Made by a program: the position numbers and the translations under genes. From Gnetum montanum (lineage: Eukaryota > Streptophyta > Gnetopsida > Gnetales > Gnetaceae), in contig MNCI01009454.1 in assembly GCA_015680685.1 (NCBI GenBank), positions 76,212 to 140,211 on the forward strand: a stretch of DNA of 64,000 nt. Reading direction: 5' to 3'. This document shows, in pieces, positions 46,400 through 57,582 of this stretch; the stretch's first letter is position 1; each line of letters opens with the position of its first letter. The notes below the pieces were generated by a model. It had not been told where the DNA came from. It did not search any database and was given only the letters and a program-made list of their open reading frames with translations.

Positions 46400-48993
46400 G
46401 CATGACTTAACATGACTGTATGCGTTGGATGTGGTGTTTGTTCTAAAGGGAGTTCTGAAGTTTTGATTGGCAATGAGGCATCTAAGGGATTAACGGCTTG
46501 TGGTTGCAAGGACTTAGTTAGACTATTGGTTCTAAAGAANTGGCTTGTGGTTGCAAGGAGTTAGTTAGACTATTGGTTCTAAAGAAAAGTCTTTTCTTCA
46601 TGTGATTGTCAGAACCAATAGTAGATTGAGAGTTAACAGCTCTCGTAGCATTTCATTGTTGTGGTTAGGCAAGGAGCTCACCCTGCATAGCTGGAGCAAG
46701 TGGTAATGGAGATATGGGTGGAAGAGATGTAGTTGGATGAGAAGGATAGTATGTCTGTGGAACATCACCTCTAGGAGAAGGAGTCCTATAATACTCATGG
46801 GCTTGGTAGTGAGGTTGAGAAGTGATGTGACCAGTAGAGTCACATGGAGAGATCAACTACTGCACATAATAGCCATATGGGTCAAGTTGATGGTAAGGAT
46901 ACTATTGACATGGTGGTGGCATTCCCCATGATTATGGGTTTTGCCACTATTGATACTGCTCAGTTGGTTGTGGTGGAGTTCTACTTGGATAATACGTTAA
47001 GGGTTGGTAGAACTGTCTTGGGTTACCTTGAGGATAAGATAACCTTTGGGGTGTTTGCCTTTTTTTTAATTATGGGTTAAGTGCATACACCCCAGACTCT
47101 TGCAGATGTGAGATTACAGGGCAACATCCCTTAGGATGGTCATATTGGCATATCTTGCATTCACTATCATTGTTTGTATCTGAATCCACAACCTCTTCGA
47201 TGATGACAACTTTTCCCTTATCTTTGTTACATGCATATTTAGTTTCTCTTTTTTTTATTCTTTCATGATCACTACCTTACTCTCTAGACTCCTCTACTAT
47301 TTTAAGAATAGTTTGAAATCGATTATCTAGGAAGTCCCACATGTGGTCTACCTTTGTCGATACTTTCGATGCCAATTTCTGAATGGGAAAACTTTTCGTA
47401 TTCACCATCTCTTTGAGTGGTGACTCTTCTTCATCCTCACAAAATCTTACTCCCTTCTTTTAGAGGGAAGGATCTTTGTTCTAGTCCTCTGCACTCTCTC
47501 TTTTCCTTCACTCACCTTCCTCTTTAGTAGCTTGCTCCAATAATCTTTGTACTTGATGGGCCCTAAGCTTGGATAGTCTTTCTTGGACATAAGTCTCAAG
47601 GGTTCTTCACATTTCATTCCTAAGCCCATCTATAAGATGGCATACTTGATCCCTCTGCAAGTAACCATGGCCTGGGAAACGATGTAATAATGCATAGTAT
47701 TGGCCCATGGTAGCATCCAAGGGTTCATGTCCTCCATGTTTCCATCCTTGGATTTGCTTTCGTAGGTTGGACACTCAAGAGTACATCTGATACTTATTGT
47801 TGAACAATTCTAACATGGTACTCCACCTATGAATGGATTCTGGTTCTAAAGACTGGTACCAACTTTCCGCTTCCTTGACTAGCATCAGTGGGAAAAACTT
47901 TAGTTTTTGCCATTCGTTTCCTATGTTTTGTAAGGCACATGCATCATGAAATGCTTGTAGATGATTTTGAGGATTAGTGTTGTATCCCACTTCAAATTGT
48001 GGGATATTGTTCATGTCTAATCTCTTGATCGTACTATCCTTTTGGTGCCTTGTTGGAACTTTAACAGCCTTAGTTATGTCTGGCATACTTTAAGTGGCAA
48101 GTAGGGGTTCATCATGATCGTACTGTCTATGGCATCTATGATGCCTATGTTGTTCCCTAATCTCTCTCCTTTTGTGTTGTGATTATCTAGAAAACCCTCA
48201 TCCCCTTTCTCGACTATTTCGTCTGTGACCTCCGTTCCGCTTAGTATTATCCTCAAGGTCTTTTCCCTTATGCCTGTGTCCAAATCCTGAAAGAGAGGGT
48301 GAAGGAGATGATGAAGGTGAAGAAGAAGGAGGACCATCACCATGACGGTGCCTGCTACCTTCTCTTTTGGGGTCGTGGACTCAGTCACGCTTACGATCAA
48401 CATGTCCATCTTTATCATGCATGTGTGTTCCTTTTTCGGATCCTTTGTGTCCATTGGTATTAGAAAATGGGTTATGGATGGTTGAATGAAGGTTATGATA
48501 CACAACCCCCTTAACCAAAGTCAATGGGAGGAACATATTTTCATGGGAAACATCCTGAGGCAGGTTCACCACCCTCATTTTCACTTATGACATGCGGGAC
48601 ATTCCGAGATGACTTTTCCTTCATGGATTCATGATGTCTCTCCTGTTGTAGATCCCTTTGATGTTGTGCCTTCATGGGTCGATACTCTCTCAAGTCATGA
48701 TCATGCACAACATACTCTACCTGTAAGTGTTGCATACCAATTCATGTGAGATCACGAAGAAGCATGCTCAGGATTGAGCGATCAGGAGGTAACACTATGT
48801 TACCTTCTAAATCTTGCCAATGTAGTTGTTCATCCTAATGAAGGATAAAGGTAAATTTTGGTACATATTCATAAGGATGAGCATATACCACACAAAATTG
48901 TTGAGGGACTGGCAAATTATCATGTGTACTATGCCTTCGATTGTTCCCTATATTAGACCTAGGCAGTGAAACACTCTTGTAAGAAGGAGACAT
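46400..48993 (-). pseudogene. Element F gag region
   Basis: The start is ATG at 48993 (MSPSYKSVSLPRSN), about 120 bases inside the primer site. The N-terminal block LEGNIVLPPDRSILSM is near 48780-48830. A Lys/Arg/His/Ser-rich linker lies at 48100-48580. The capsid-like core (47775-48086) has MNNIPQFEVGYNTNPQNHLQ, AESWYQSLEPESIHRWST and MLELFNNKYQ. A second basic region, the ECKICQYDHPKGCC motif near 47115-47165, and a Pro/Tyr-rich tail (46598-46950) follow. A few stops and an N join at 46540 interrupt it. Confidence 0.82.
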
Positions 48994-49113
48994 AATTGTC
49001 TATTCAATGTGCAATAATCTTCTCTTTAATGATTGTAAGATAACCAATCCTAAGGATTCATTCCAATGATGAGAAATATTTCCTAAGTTCTAATTAGCGC
49101 ACAACCAACAAAG

Positions 49114-49131
49114 TCCTTGGCAACAGTGCCA
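49114..49131 (-). other. Primer binding site of element F (tRNA-Asp type)
   Basis: The minus strand reads TGGCACTGTTGCCAAGGA, one base inside the 5' LTR. It differs from the tRNA-Asp site TGGCGCCGTTGCCGGGGA only by transitions. Confidence 0.78.
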
Positions 49132-49132
49132 A

Positions 49133-49940
49133 TGGTGAGCGGCGAGGTATCCTTACACTCAATCATACGAATAAAAGCATACAAGCATGAATTGATTGAA
49201 TTCCAAGGACTAAGTGGTTATGCGCCTTTGTGGAACAAGGACGGGTTAGTCAATCATTGTCTTCCCAAGCTTACTTGTATAGCATGATTATATGGTTAAG
49301 TAAACTTGAGGTACATGATTTTTATGGCTTTTATGTTTTTATGTCCTGGTGTTATAAAGGGAGGAGAGTGATAACTAAGTAACTAATTTAATTTAACTAC
49401 TCAAATATGCTTTAACTAGTCCTAACACCAGCATCCATTCTCACTTGCTGTACACATATTGAACCAGTGCAACACTACTGGGATTACCAAACACTAATTT
49501 TTACTGGGTTACCAAGCGTTACACGCATGGTCGAAGTGGGCATACTAAGTGTGCTTACTTAGGAGAGTTGTAGGGTGAGAGAGAGAACATTAATTAACTA
49601 AGGAAAGCATTAAGTAATAGTAATTAACATTAATTAATCTATTCTGAATACTGCAAGGTTTATCACAAAGTTTGTCTTTATTGTTGTACACAAGGTGTGC
49701 TCAGGTACACAATGCTCGAATAAAGATCTGTTCATTTTATGACTCCTACTGCTGGCACTCGGAAATAATTCTATCTTTAGAAAGGGAAAAAGGCAAGAGC
49801 TTGGGTAAGGGACTAAGACTAATTGCCAAAACCAAGTGCACATACCTCTTATTTATAGGCAATGAGGTAGGTCCCAATACTGGATGCCCGATATCGCTTG
49901 GAAGGCTCCGATATCATAGACCCGATATCGTGGTTCATCA
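49133..49940 (-). repeat. 5' LTR of element F
   Basis: It pairs with 39955-40742. TATA-like CTTATTTATAGG is at about 49847-49858 (minus orientation). U3 boxes AATACT, GATATC, GATATC and GATATC start at 49876, 49890, 49910 and 49924, spaced 14, 20 and 14, the same pattern as in D. Confidence 0.87.
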
Positions 49941-50074
49941 ATCATACAATTCTATGATTCACTCTTTAGGACTATAGGCAAACTTAGGAGACTAAGTTTA
50001 CAGAATTCAACTAGATTGCTAGTGAATGTTTGTGATTCGTATGGTTGGGTGGAGGGGATACCTACCACTCATCA
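49941..50074 (+). repeat. 3' LTR of element C, right portion
   Basis: It continues the LTR cut at 39954 and ends GTATGGTTGGGTGGAGGGG then ACTCATCA, the conserved LTR end also seen in B and G. Confidence 0.8.
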
Positions 50075-50089
50075 TAAATTAAAAAACAT

Positions 50090-50430
50090 TACTTTTTAAT
50101 GTTCCCCATTAGCAAGTAAAAGTCTTTTTATATTGATGTTTGGGAGCTATGGTTGTTTGATTATATCCATTATAACCATCTAGAGTAATAAAATTCATGC
50201 CATGCTATTCTATTTAAGATTATATTTGCTAAATGGCAATGGAAAATGATTCTTATATGTTGCTTAATTAAATATCATGTAATCTACACAAACTCTCCAT
50301 TTATTTCTCTCTTAGGAATGATAGTCAATGGATAGATCTAAGAAGAGTCGAACATAGCATAAATAAAGTCCATTTCTAATAATTTTTCTACCTCTTATTT
50401 TATAATTTCTTAACATATAAGGTTTGTTCT
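50090..50430 (-). pseudogene. Relic of a Ty3/Gypsy reverse transcriptase
   Basis: The minus strand near 50155-50195 reads NFITLDGYNGYNQ, the palm motif after the first catalytic Asp. Blocks resembling CVDY and the preceding fingers follow toward 50340. It has no LTRs nearby and is more decayed than A-F, so it belongs to an older insertion. Confidence 0.6.
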
Positions 50431-52840
50431 TTGTTATCTCTATTCTACTAGTTTAGTAGTTTTGTTTATCTTGGAAGCATAGGATATTGTACAAAAGAAT
50501 CTATCAATTAATGATTTTGAATAGTTATTGTATTAATAGTTTTATTGTTTGGATTGGGTTGGTCTTGATATGACAATTTTTCTTTTTTAGTTTTTTGTAA
50601 CACATTTGGAACACTTACATTCTAGATATTATTCCTTGTTATTGGATGATTCTTCCATCTTATTATTTCCTTTATGGTTGGTATAATACTTTCTTTTGGT
50701 TCTAGATGGTTTTTTAAAACATAATTTTAAGTGATTTATAATTACTTGATTTCTTCCAACTATGAGTTTAAGTTTAATAGGGTTGTCTTGCTTTTTCTTT
50801 GTCAGATAAATTCCTCTTACTAATATCTAACCAAGTACCAAATTCATCCATCCATGAGCAATTATCATTTGTATAAGCTTCATACAATAAGTACACTATT
50901 ATGATCTTGAGAATTTTTTTCATGTATATGATAAACTTGTTGTTAGTTTACTTGAAATATATCAATTTAATGTTGTGCTATAGTTTTAGTTAATTTGTCC
51001 ATATGTCAAACATGGCTACTACCAAATTCATTGAAGTTCAACTCCTATGGCTTTGTATATGGGCAAGGTAGTTTAAGAGTAATAATAATAATCAACTATA
51101 GTATAGGAATAAGGATAGACTTTTCTTGTAAGGACTTAATCATTTAAATCATAAAATTATTCAAAGATTTATGGAGTAGTTATTTTTATTAGCTAATCCC
51201 TTAATGGGCAAGTTATCCCAACTAAAGTTATAAAACCAGAGAAATGTACTAAGAAGTAATTAATACTAACTTATTACTATTTGAAAAGAACAAAAGTAAT
51301 ATTTACTATTTCTAAGATAATGGAAAGAAAATACTACATATTCCTAGGACAACATAAAAAAAATTGGCTTATCTATTTCTAGAATCATGAAAACATTGAT
51401 TATTGTGCTTAGGAGAAGTACTTCAATGCCAAAATATGATCCAAATTCAAATTCTAAATGTAATAATCAAAGGTAAAGATTTAGATTTTTTCTATTCATC
51501 TTAAATATAAATTTAAATATATATATATTAACTATTTTGGGGTAATTTCCCATAGTTTCAACAATGGTTACCATCATCTTAAAAGTTAGTTCCAACTAAA
51601 GTTATAACTACCTTAATAGGTTACAAAATTAAATAAACTAAAAGCTTATAGTTTGACATTTTCAAGTATATGGATTCTTGAAGGTAGAAGTCCATGTTTA
51701 GATCCTTGTTTATAAAAATATTTATAAGATAATATAAAAATAAAAGCAAAAAAATTATTTAGAATAAAATTTAATTCTTATTCATCAATATTATTTTGAT
51801 TTATATTGCATAAGATATCCAAGTTGACTTTTTGATGTTGACAAATGATTAGTTTATTATCTTGTTACACTAGATTGCTAAATCAACTCATACTTAAAGC
51901 ATAGTTGTATCTCTCTGCAAGTATCATGGTGGCTACATAACTTAGATATACTTATAACGATATATTTACTTTCAATACAAGTTAACTTTTCAAAAGTGTT
52001 GAATACTTTTTCAATAAGATTTTATAAATCCAACATTAGACTTGTAATCATTTATTTTGTTTCAAATGCTTTTACAATGAGATTTTTAATTCACATTAAT
52101 TTTTTAGTACCTTCTACCAAGTCTTTGTATATCGTGACATCACCCTTTTCCGGAAAGTTGAATATCTTAAACTTTAATGCTGCCTTAGAATTCCTTGGGA
52201 TCCAAGTTAAATCGAGCCGACTCATACCTTTAAACTTTATTTTTATGAAAAATCACTCATTTTAAAGATGATTTCTCAGACATTTTTTGACTAGCCACGG
52301 ACTCCCTTATTTTTTTCTTATTTTTCAAATCTTTAAACATTTGATATGTTTCCCGAGTTTTAAAACACCGACCGGAGCATAGAAGATGAGTTTCAACTGG
52401 TTTTTCACGTAAACGCACCTTTATTGAAAGTTAAGTGTGTGTATACAATCAAATCATAATGCAAGAAAACTAAAAAGCCAGCCGTAAGGAATTGAAATTG
52501 ACCATTCATGGAATCCTTTGTCCCGTGGGAATAGATCATTTTGAGATCTTTCTTACAAAAATTATCGCTTTACTGGATGGAACCTTCATTAAAGAAGGGT
52601 TTCTATATTTTTCTTTTTATATTTCTTTTCCGTCTTGAGTTCAAAAGCAGAACAGTTTTTTTGCCTGTATAACTATTAATTATTAAAGCATACGTAAATT
52701 TCTATATGGTGATACGTAAATTTCAATATGGTAATATGGTTCAGCTTCATTACTGATCCTTTGACTAACCCAAAGTTCTATTGATGCACATGTAAATTAC
52801 AAGCATAACCACTGGTGAAGCGGCAAATTGATAAACTAAT
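50431..52840. other. AT-rich interval, no gene recognised
   Basis: Frames are short and unconvincing on both strands. A short TA run lies near 51515-51530. Part of it (52400-52840) could include the 3' flank of the gene at 53044-53802; TTTATT at about 52425 would read AATAAA on that strand, but this is weak. Confidence 0.4.
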
Positions 52841-53043
52841 CAGAGAACGTGCAAAAGCATGGGACTCACATGGCAATAGAAACCGAATCAGAGAACCCAA
52901 TCCAGACAAAACTGTACAGAAACACATACTCTAAAACTACCTAAACAAAAGAAATATACTTTCCAGTTTCCACTTCTAAAGCCTAAGACAACACCAAAGA
53001 ATATTTCTGCCCAGCATTATCCAATGAACCAGCAGCAGCTTCT

Positions 53044-53802
53044 TCAATCGTCATCATCATGAGAAGGACCATCACCTTTTGAATCATCACGAGGAGCAGC
53101 AGCAACATCAGTTTCTGAGGCTTCCGTGATTTCTAATACAACTTTGTTGGGCTCCAGTTTATGCTTCCACACATAAAGTTTCTGGCCTTTCTCTGCATTT
53201 GCCTTGAACCAGGCAAATTTGCGAAGACCTCGAATGGAAGGGTCCACGACTTTAAGTGTTTGTGTTTCACCCTTGAGTGTTGCCTCAAATTTCTGAGTCT
53301 CCTCACCAATAAGTTGCTTCTCCTTGGCCTGCTTCTCGTACTTGTGTGGCACGAGAACTCTTCCTCTTTCAACGTTTTCCTTGTACAGTCTGCACTTCAA
53401 CACAAATTCCAAGTCTTGCTCAGGAGGATTAGCAGTAACTGGATCAGGATCATGAACAGTACCGATAATGTCAAGGAGCTTGTCCTGAAGCATTATGGAG
53501 AACTCCTCTTCTGTTTCTCCTTCTTCCGAGGATGGGCGATTCTTCTTCATCAGAATGAATGCTTGGCCTACATTATTGTGATCTTTACCACAGGGGAACT
53601 TGCCAAGGCCAGCAACGGTGCATTTGTTTGCATTGAAGCGAAGCTCTCGCGTTTGGCCATTCAGTGTTGCGTGGAATTTTCGCGGTAGATAAGCTTTGCA
53701 GTTGTCGCGAAAATCCTTCGGCACTAAGATTGTTCCCCAGAGAATGTCAGTCGCTACCAATTCCTTCTGAAACACTAACTTCCATTCTTCATTGCCAGCC
53801 AT
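53044..53802 (-). CDS. Acidic 252-residue protein with two tandem repeats, B3-like fold suggested
   Basis: This is the only intact gene. The start ATG at 53802 gives MAGNEEWKLVFQKEL in a good plant context (GAGAAATGG). An upstream in-frame ATG at 53955 was rejected because it would translate the AT microsatellite. Two related units are visible, residues about 7-90 and about 130-215. Both have a phi-x-K-x-L segment, G-x-[IV]-LVP-x-[DK][FY], then KFxATLxG[QE]T, then GL[GR]KF and a final G[QK]-hydrophobic strand. The spacer is Glu-rich and the C-terminus ends GDGPSHDDDD. The order of the blocks resembles plant B3-type DNA-binding barrels, but I am not certain of that family and no named protein is recognised. 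No intron, signal peptide or membrane span is seen. Base composition is clearly richer in GC than the flanks. Confidence 0.88.
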   Translation of the reverse strand: MAGNEEWKLVFQKELVATDILWGTILVPKDFRDNCKAYLPRKFHATLNGQTRELRFNANKCTVAGLGKFPCGKDHNNVGQAFILMKKNRPSSEEGETEEEFSIMLQDKLLDIIGTVHDPDPVTANPPEQDLEFVLKCRLYKENVERGRVLVPHKYEKQAKEKQLIGEETQKFEATLKGETQTLKVVDPSIRGLRKFAWFKANAEKGQKLYVWKHKLEPNKVVLEITEASETDVAAAPRDDSKGDGPSHDDDD

Positions 53803-53960
53803 TTCTCCCGGAGTGGACAGAAAACAAAGGATAAGAGAGCACAGGGGAAGACGGAAGAAAAAGCAAGTATCGCTAGCTTTGCAAATTTCAGTGCTCTGCC
53901 TCTGCTGCTCAGCAAATATATATATATATATATATATATCGGGCTCGGCTCTCAATCAAT
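53803..53960 (-). promoter_or_regulatory. Core promoter and leader of the 252-residue gene with (AT)12
   Basis: A perfect (AT)12 run at 53916-53939 lies about 115 bp upstream of the ATG. About 30 bases downstream of it is GCAGAGCAC, a plausible start region, followed by a pyrimidine-rich leader (CTTGCTTTTTCTTCCGTC and CCCTGTGCTCTCTTATCC) typical of plant 5' UTRs. The microsatellite may serve as the TATA element; this is inference. Confidence 0.5.
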
Positions 53961-54099
53961 TTGAACGCCGCAGAGGCCATTTGATATCAGTATTTCAGTG
54001 TTCAGCATGTGCAGCTCATGTTCATCTTCATGCCGTTGTTGTGCTGTGTGTTGGTTACAGTCAAAGACTGGCAGAGTTCATGCTATGACTATGATTCTG

Positions 54100-54639
54100 G
54101 GGAAATCATAGAAGTTAGGATTGTGCGGAGAAACAGGCTTGACCACTCCAGAAATATCGATAAATGCATCGCGTGAATGTTTTTGTTTTATTTGTTTTTT
54201 ATTCTTATTTTAGGTCATGGTGAGGTTGTTGGTGGTGTATTGCAGGTGGCATTTCAGGATTAACATCTTTCATCGTGGTTGTGAATCCAACGATTAAAAA
54301 AAATTCCAATTTTTCCACCCTTGATTGTAAATCTAAGGTAAGCTTTCACAATTTCAACGGTAATAAATTTAAGATAAGTAATTGATGGTAGAGTGGACTT
54401 GGCAGGCAAGATATCTTAGATAAGCATGAGATTGTTGATTGTTGTTTTCACAATCATAACTTGTGTCGGTTCAAACATTATGCTTTATGCTTTAAGTGTG
54501 ACTGAGGTATATAATGATTTCATTATTAATTTGTTTTTTATTTCCCCATTGGCGCTTGGTCAATTTGTAGAGTTTATCTTTACTTTTCATGAAAATGTAA
54601 TATCTCTCCAATAGATCTTATGGGTCTTCAGATGTAATA
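54100..54639. other. Interval without recognised gene
   Basis: AT-rich sequence. A 62-residue plus-strand frame at 54426-54614 is hydrophobic but has no recognisable domain and is probably chance. Confidence 0.4.
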
Positions 54640-55265
54640 AAACTTTATTTCATTTCATTAACTAAAATATTAAAATATTAAACTAACTATCTAAGTACAT
54701 AAAAAAAATCTAAACTAGCTTGAGCATTGAGTATCTCTTCCCACTTTCTGTACATATCTTGAACCTATACTAATGTTGCTAGGTTACCAAGTGTTTACTA
54801 CTAGGTGTACTAACAGTTCACTAATAGAATTAACAAAAGTTAATGTATTATATTTGAAGTGGTCATACTTAAGCACTATTATGGAATAAAATATTTAATT
54901 TCTAAGTTGCATAAAAGTAGAGGGCATGGAAAAGAAAGTGCAAGAAGGTAAATTAACTGCTAGTGTGAATGTTACAATGAAGAAAGTCAATCTTGATTTT
55001 ATTACTGTTATGTATGTGTTTAGGTACATAGTGCACTCGAATAAAGTTCTGTACAATTTGTTTAATCTATTCTATAGGCACTTAAGAAGAGAAATATTGT
55101 AACTCGTAAGGAGTGAAATTGCAAGAGTTTTCCTATGCTATTAACCAAAAGGTACCATAAATGTGGTAGGTGTGTGCATTTATGTAGGCAAAGAACAAGA
55201 TAGCATCAACACATCAAAGAATATGTTGACACAACCAACTTAAGTTTTATCAGTAGTGATAACTG
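54640..55265 (-). repeat. Decayed LTR H related to LTRs of element A
   Basis: It shares, in the same order as 29340-29900, the blocks GCATTGAGTATC..TACATATCTTGAAC, GTTGCTAGGTTACCAAG, GTGGTCATACTTA, GTACATAGTGCACTCGAATAAAG, GGCACTTAAGAAGAGAAATATTGTAAC and CATCAACACATCAAA. Its ends are no longer clear and no coding sequence is attached, so it is an old solo LTR or fragment. Confidence 0.7.
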
Positions 55266-57582
55266 ATAACTAAGATAAATATATGTACAGAGGGCATGAT
55301 TTAATTTTTCATCATTGTTGATTCACAACTTGTCATTAGTTGGAAACATTTTAAGAGATATAGCTAACATAATACTTTATATAAGAATTATTAAAAAAAA
55401 TATAACAATGTCTTAAGTGTAACTCATAATTTTTTACCTAAATCCTTGTCAATTCATGAACTAAAATCACATTTAAGACATCATTATTAAGTAATACATT
55501 GCTTGGTTAATTAGAGTATGTAACTTATGATTTGTAAATTACAAGTTTAATTTTGATGGGTGTGCTTATTTGACATAAGGTTATGAGTCATCTTCCAAAT
55601 TTGGGTTACCTACCTTGAAATTGAAGTTTTTTGTTCACAGTTAAATGATATGATGCAAAAATATAACATTCATGTTAGGTACTATTCTTATTAGTTTGTT
55701 TGTTTGTTTGTTGAGATAGGTAATGCTTTGATGATGCAATGTACCATAGAAAAAGAGTCATTTATACATAAGCATGTAGTGTTAATCATTTATATATGGA
55801 CACTAGCTTGTTATACCCAATTTAAAGAATATTATAAAGTTCCAATTTTTTGTTAAGCTATTTAATCTTATGTTAATTTTTCAAAGAGCTAAGATGTTTA
55901 ATCTTAAGTTCCAATACTAACACTCTTGATTTAAAAACTCTAAGCTATGACTTTGATTTTGGTATGTAACACTAAGTTATAATTTATAATTCGACTATAT
56001 GTCTTAAGGGGTAAATATTGTTTAAAATGTTTTGGGTTCCAACACCTCTATTTTAGAGAGCAACACATTATTACTCTTATCCCCACCCCAATCCCAAATT
56101 AGTGTTTCAACGTTAGTGATATATGACTTAAGTAGGTATTTTGTTGTCTTCTTAGGCTAGAGATTGTTAAATTAAATCACATTTAAGAAATTGATATATT
56201 CCTCTATAATTCTTCTGAAGCTGAAACTTTATTATGTCCAAAGACCCATAGGATTTATTCAATAGATACTACATTTTCAAGAAAAAAACAAACAAACTTT
56301 ACAAATTGAGCAAGGACCAATGGGGATAACAAAAACAAATCATATAATTATTTCACTATAATATTATAGAGCTATCTTAAATGGGTGGTTATAAAAAAGA
56401 AAAAGAAGAAGAAAACATTTATATCATTCTCAAGGGCTCCACTTTCAATTTTAAGATAGCTTGATGATAGACTTTCACACTTGATTGGAATAATAACTAA
56501 GAGATAATGAATTTATGCATCTACTTTACTAAATCTATTGTGATGTAAATAAAAATTTTTCTTACTAACTATTAAATTTTAAATCGACTATGATATTTAA
56601 TTATCACTAATAGTTAAGGATTTTAATAACAATGTAGTAATTACAATTAAGTCTATATGTCATGATAGTAGAATATTAGACAAAAGTTAAATGATTTACA
56701 TAAAAAATAGTTTAAACATATTTTCTTGAGACCATAATATACTCAATATGATATCTATTATGAACATACATACTATTGAAGTGATTTATATTTCATCTAT
56801 CATTTGGTACAATGAATTTTTATATAAGTTAACAAATATTAAATGTATCAATGAACACATTAGATGGTCATTGCTAACCAAATTTAGATTAGATGAGACT
56901 ACTTATACAAAAGTAGCCATATCCTCTTGCATAATTTTTTAGGACTATCATTTACTATTATGATATTTTATCTTTTATATTGATCTATGTATCTTTCAAG
57001 TACTTTTCTTAATGGTTTCTGAAATAGAGGTTTTGAATGTTAGCTAATTGAGTCTGTCAAGTAATCTTGCTTCTTTTTAGTCACTTAACAATCTTCTTGT
57101 GTAAAAATAAACATTGACTAATAGCTTATCATTGCACATACTTATCACATTTTAATGGTTTCTGGAAGACCAATCTCCAATGTCTATTTCATCCTCTTAT
57201 AAGGTATTCAAGAAATCAATAATTCCTGACTTTAGAAAGTAGTACTTTAGTCTTATATATAGATCATGCACCCATTTAAATTCTTGTAATGCGAAGTTAA
57301 CAATTTCATAGAATGATTTTAAGAGCATACCATTTAAATAAAAAACTACAAGTTATTTTTCCTTTTCTTGTCTTCAAGCATGCCTTCATTCGAAATGCAT
57401 TTTATTAGTATGTTATAAAAAATTTCTAAAAATAAATGAATTGTATATGATTGTAATTACTTTCATAGTAACAGGAAATAAATGATAATAAATGTGAACA
57501 ACTTATATAGTGTGCAATTCCAAATGCATATAATCCAAATTAAACCCTTTAAAAAATCATTTTTTTGAAATTAACAATTCCT
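55266..57582. other. AT-rich interval, no gene recognised
   Basis: Only short frames. A (GTTT)4-type run TTTGTTTGTTTGTTTG lies at about 55695-55710. No domain or repeat structure supports a feature. Confidence 0.4.

Larger units (their letters stand above)
39955..49940 (-). mobile_element. Ty3/Gypsy element F (Athila-like, lacks accessory ORF), nested in LTR of C
   Basis: LTRs at 39955-40742 (3') and 49133-49940 (5') start TGRTGAGCG and end GGTTCATCA on the plus strand. Gag, protease, RT, RNase H and integrase follow in element order. It is the best-preserved Gypsy copy, though stops and frameshifts remain. Only about 1.9 kb without the accessory ORF separates pol from the 3' LTR, making F about 10 kb against about 13.2 kb for A and B. 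Flanks GTCGT and ATCAT agree at three of five bases, so the target duplication is decayed or uncertain. Three single-N joins (43938, 44634, 46540) carry duplicated flanks. Confidence 0.92.
36420..50074 (+). mobile_element. Ty3/Gypsy element C, 3' part, split by element F
   Basis: The accessory ORF and a 3' LTR are present; gag, pol and 5' LTR are not seen in the window. The LTR runs 39198-39954, is interrupted by F and resumes 49941-50074, ending GTATGGTTGGGTGG...CTCATCA like the other LTRs. Element B lies directly upstream and may have inserted into C, but continuity across B could not be shown. Confidence 0.75.

Noticed and set aside
1-50074. Endogenous pararetrovirus origin of the RT-bearing segments
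   Set aside because: Paired LTRs, tRNA-type primer sites, integrase and target duplications identify LTR retrotransposons.
53161-53688. 175-residue plus-strand open frame
   Set aside because: It is antisense to the intact 252-residue gene, has no recognisable domain, and is explained by codon use on the other strand.
53803-53955. Upstream in-frame ATG extending the 252-residue protein to 303 residues
   Set aside because: It would translate the AT microsatellite (Ile-Tyr repeats) and the pyrimidine-rich leader; the ATG at 53802 has better context and begins the first repeat unit.
54426-54614. 62-residue hydrophobic plus-strand frame as a small membrane protein
   Set aside because: Short, in AT-rich DNA, no homology or promoter evidence; chance is the simpler explanation.
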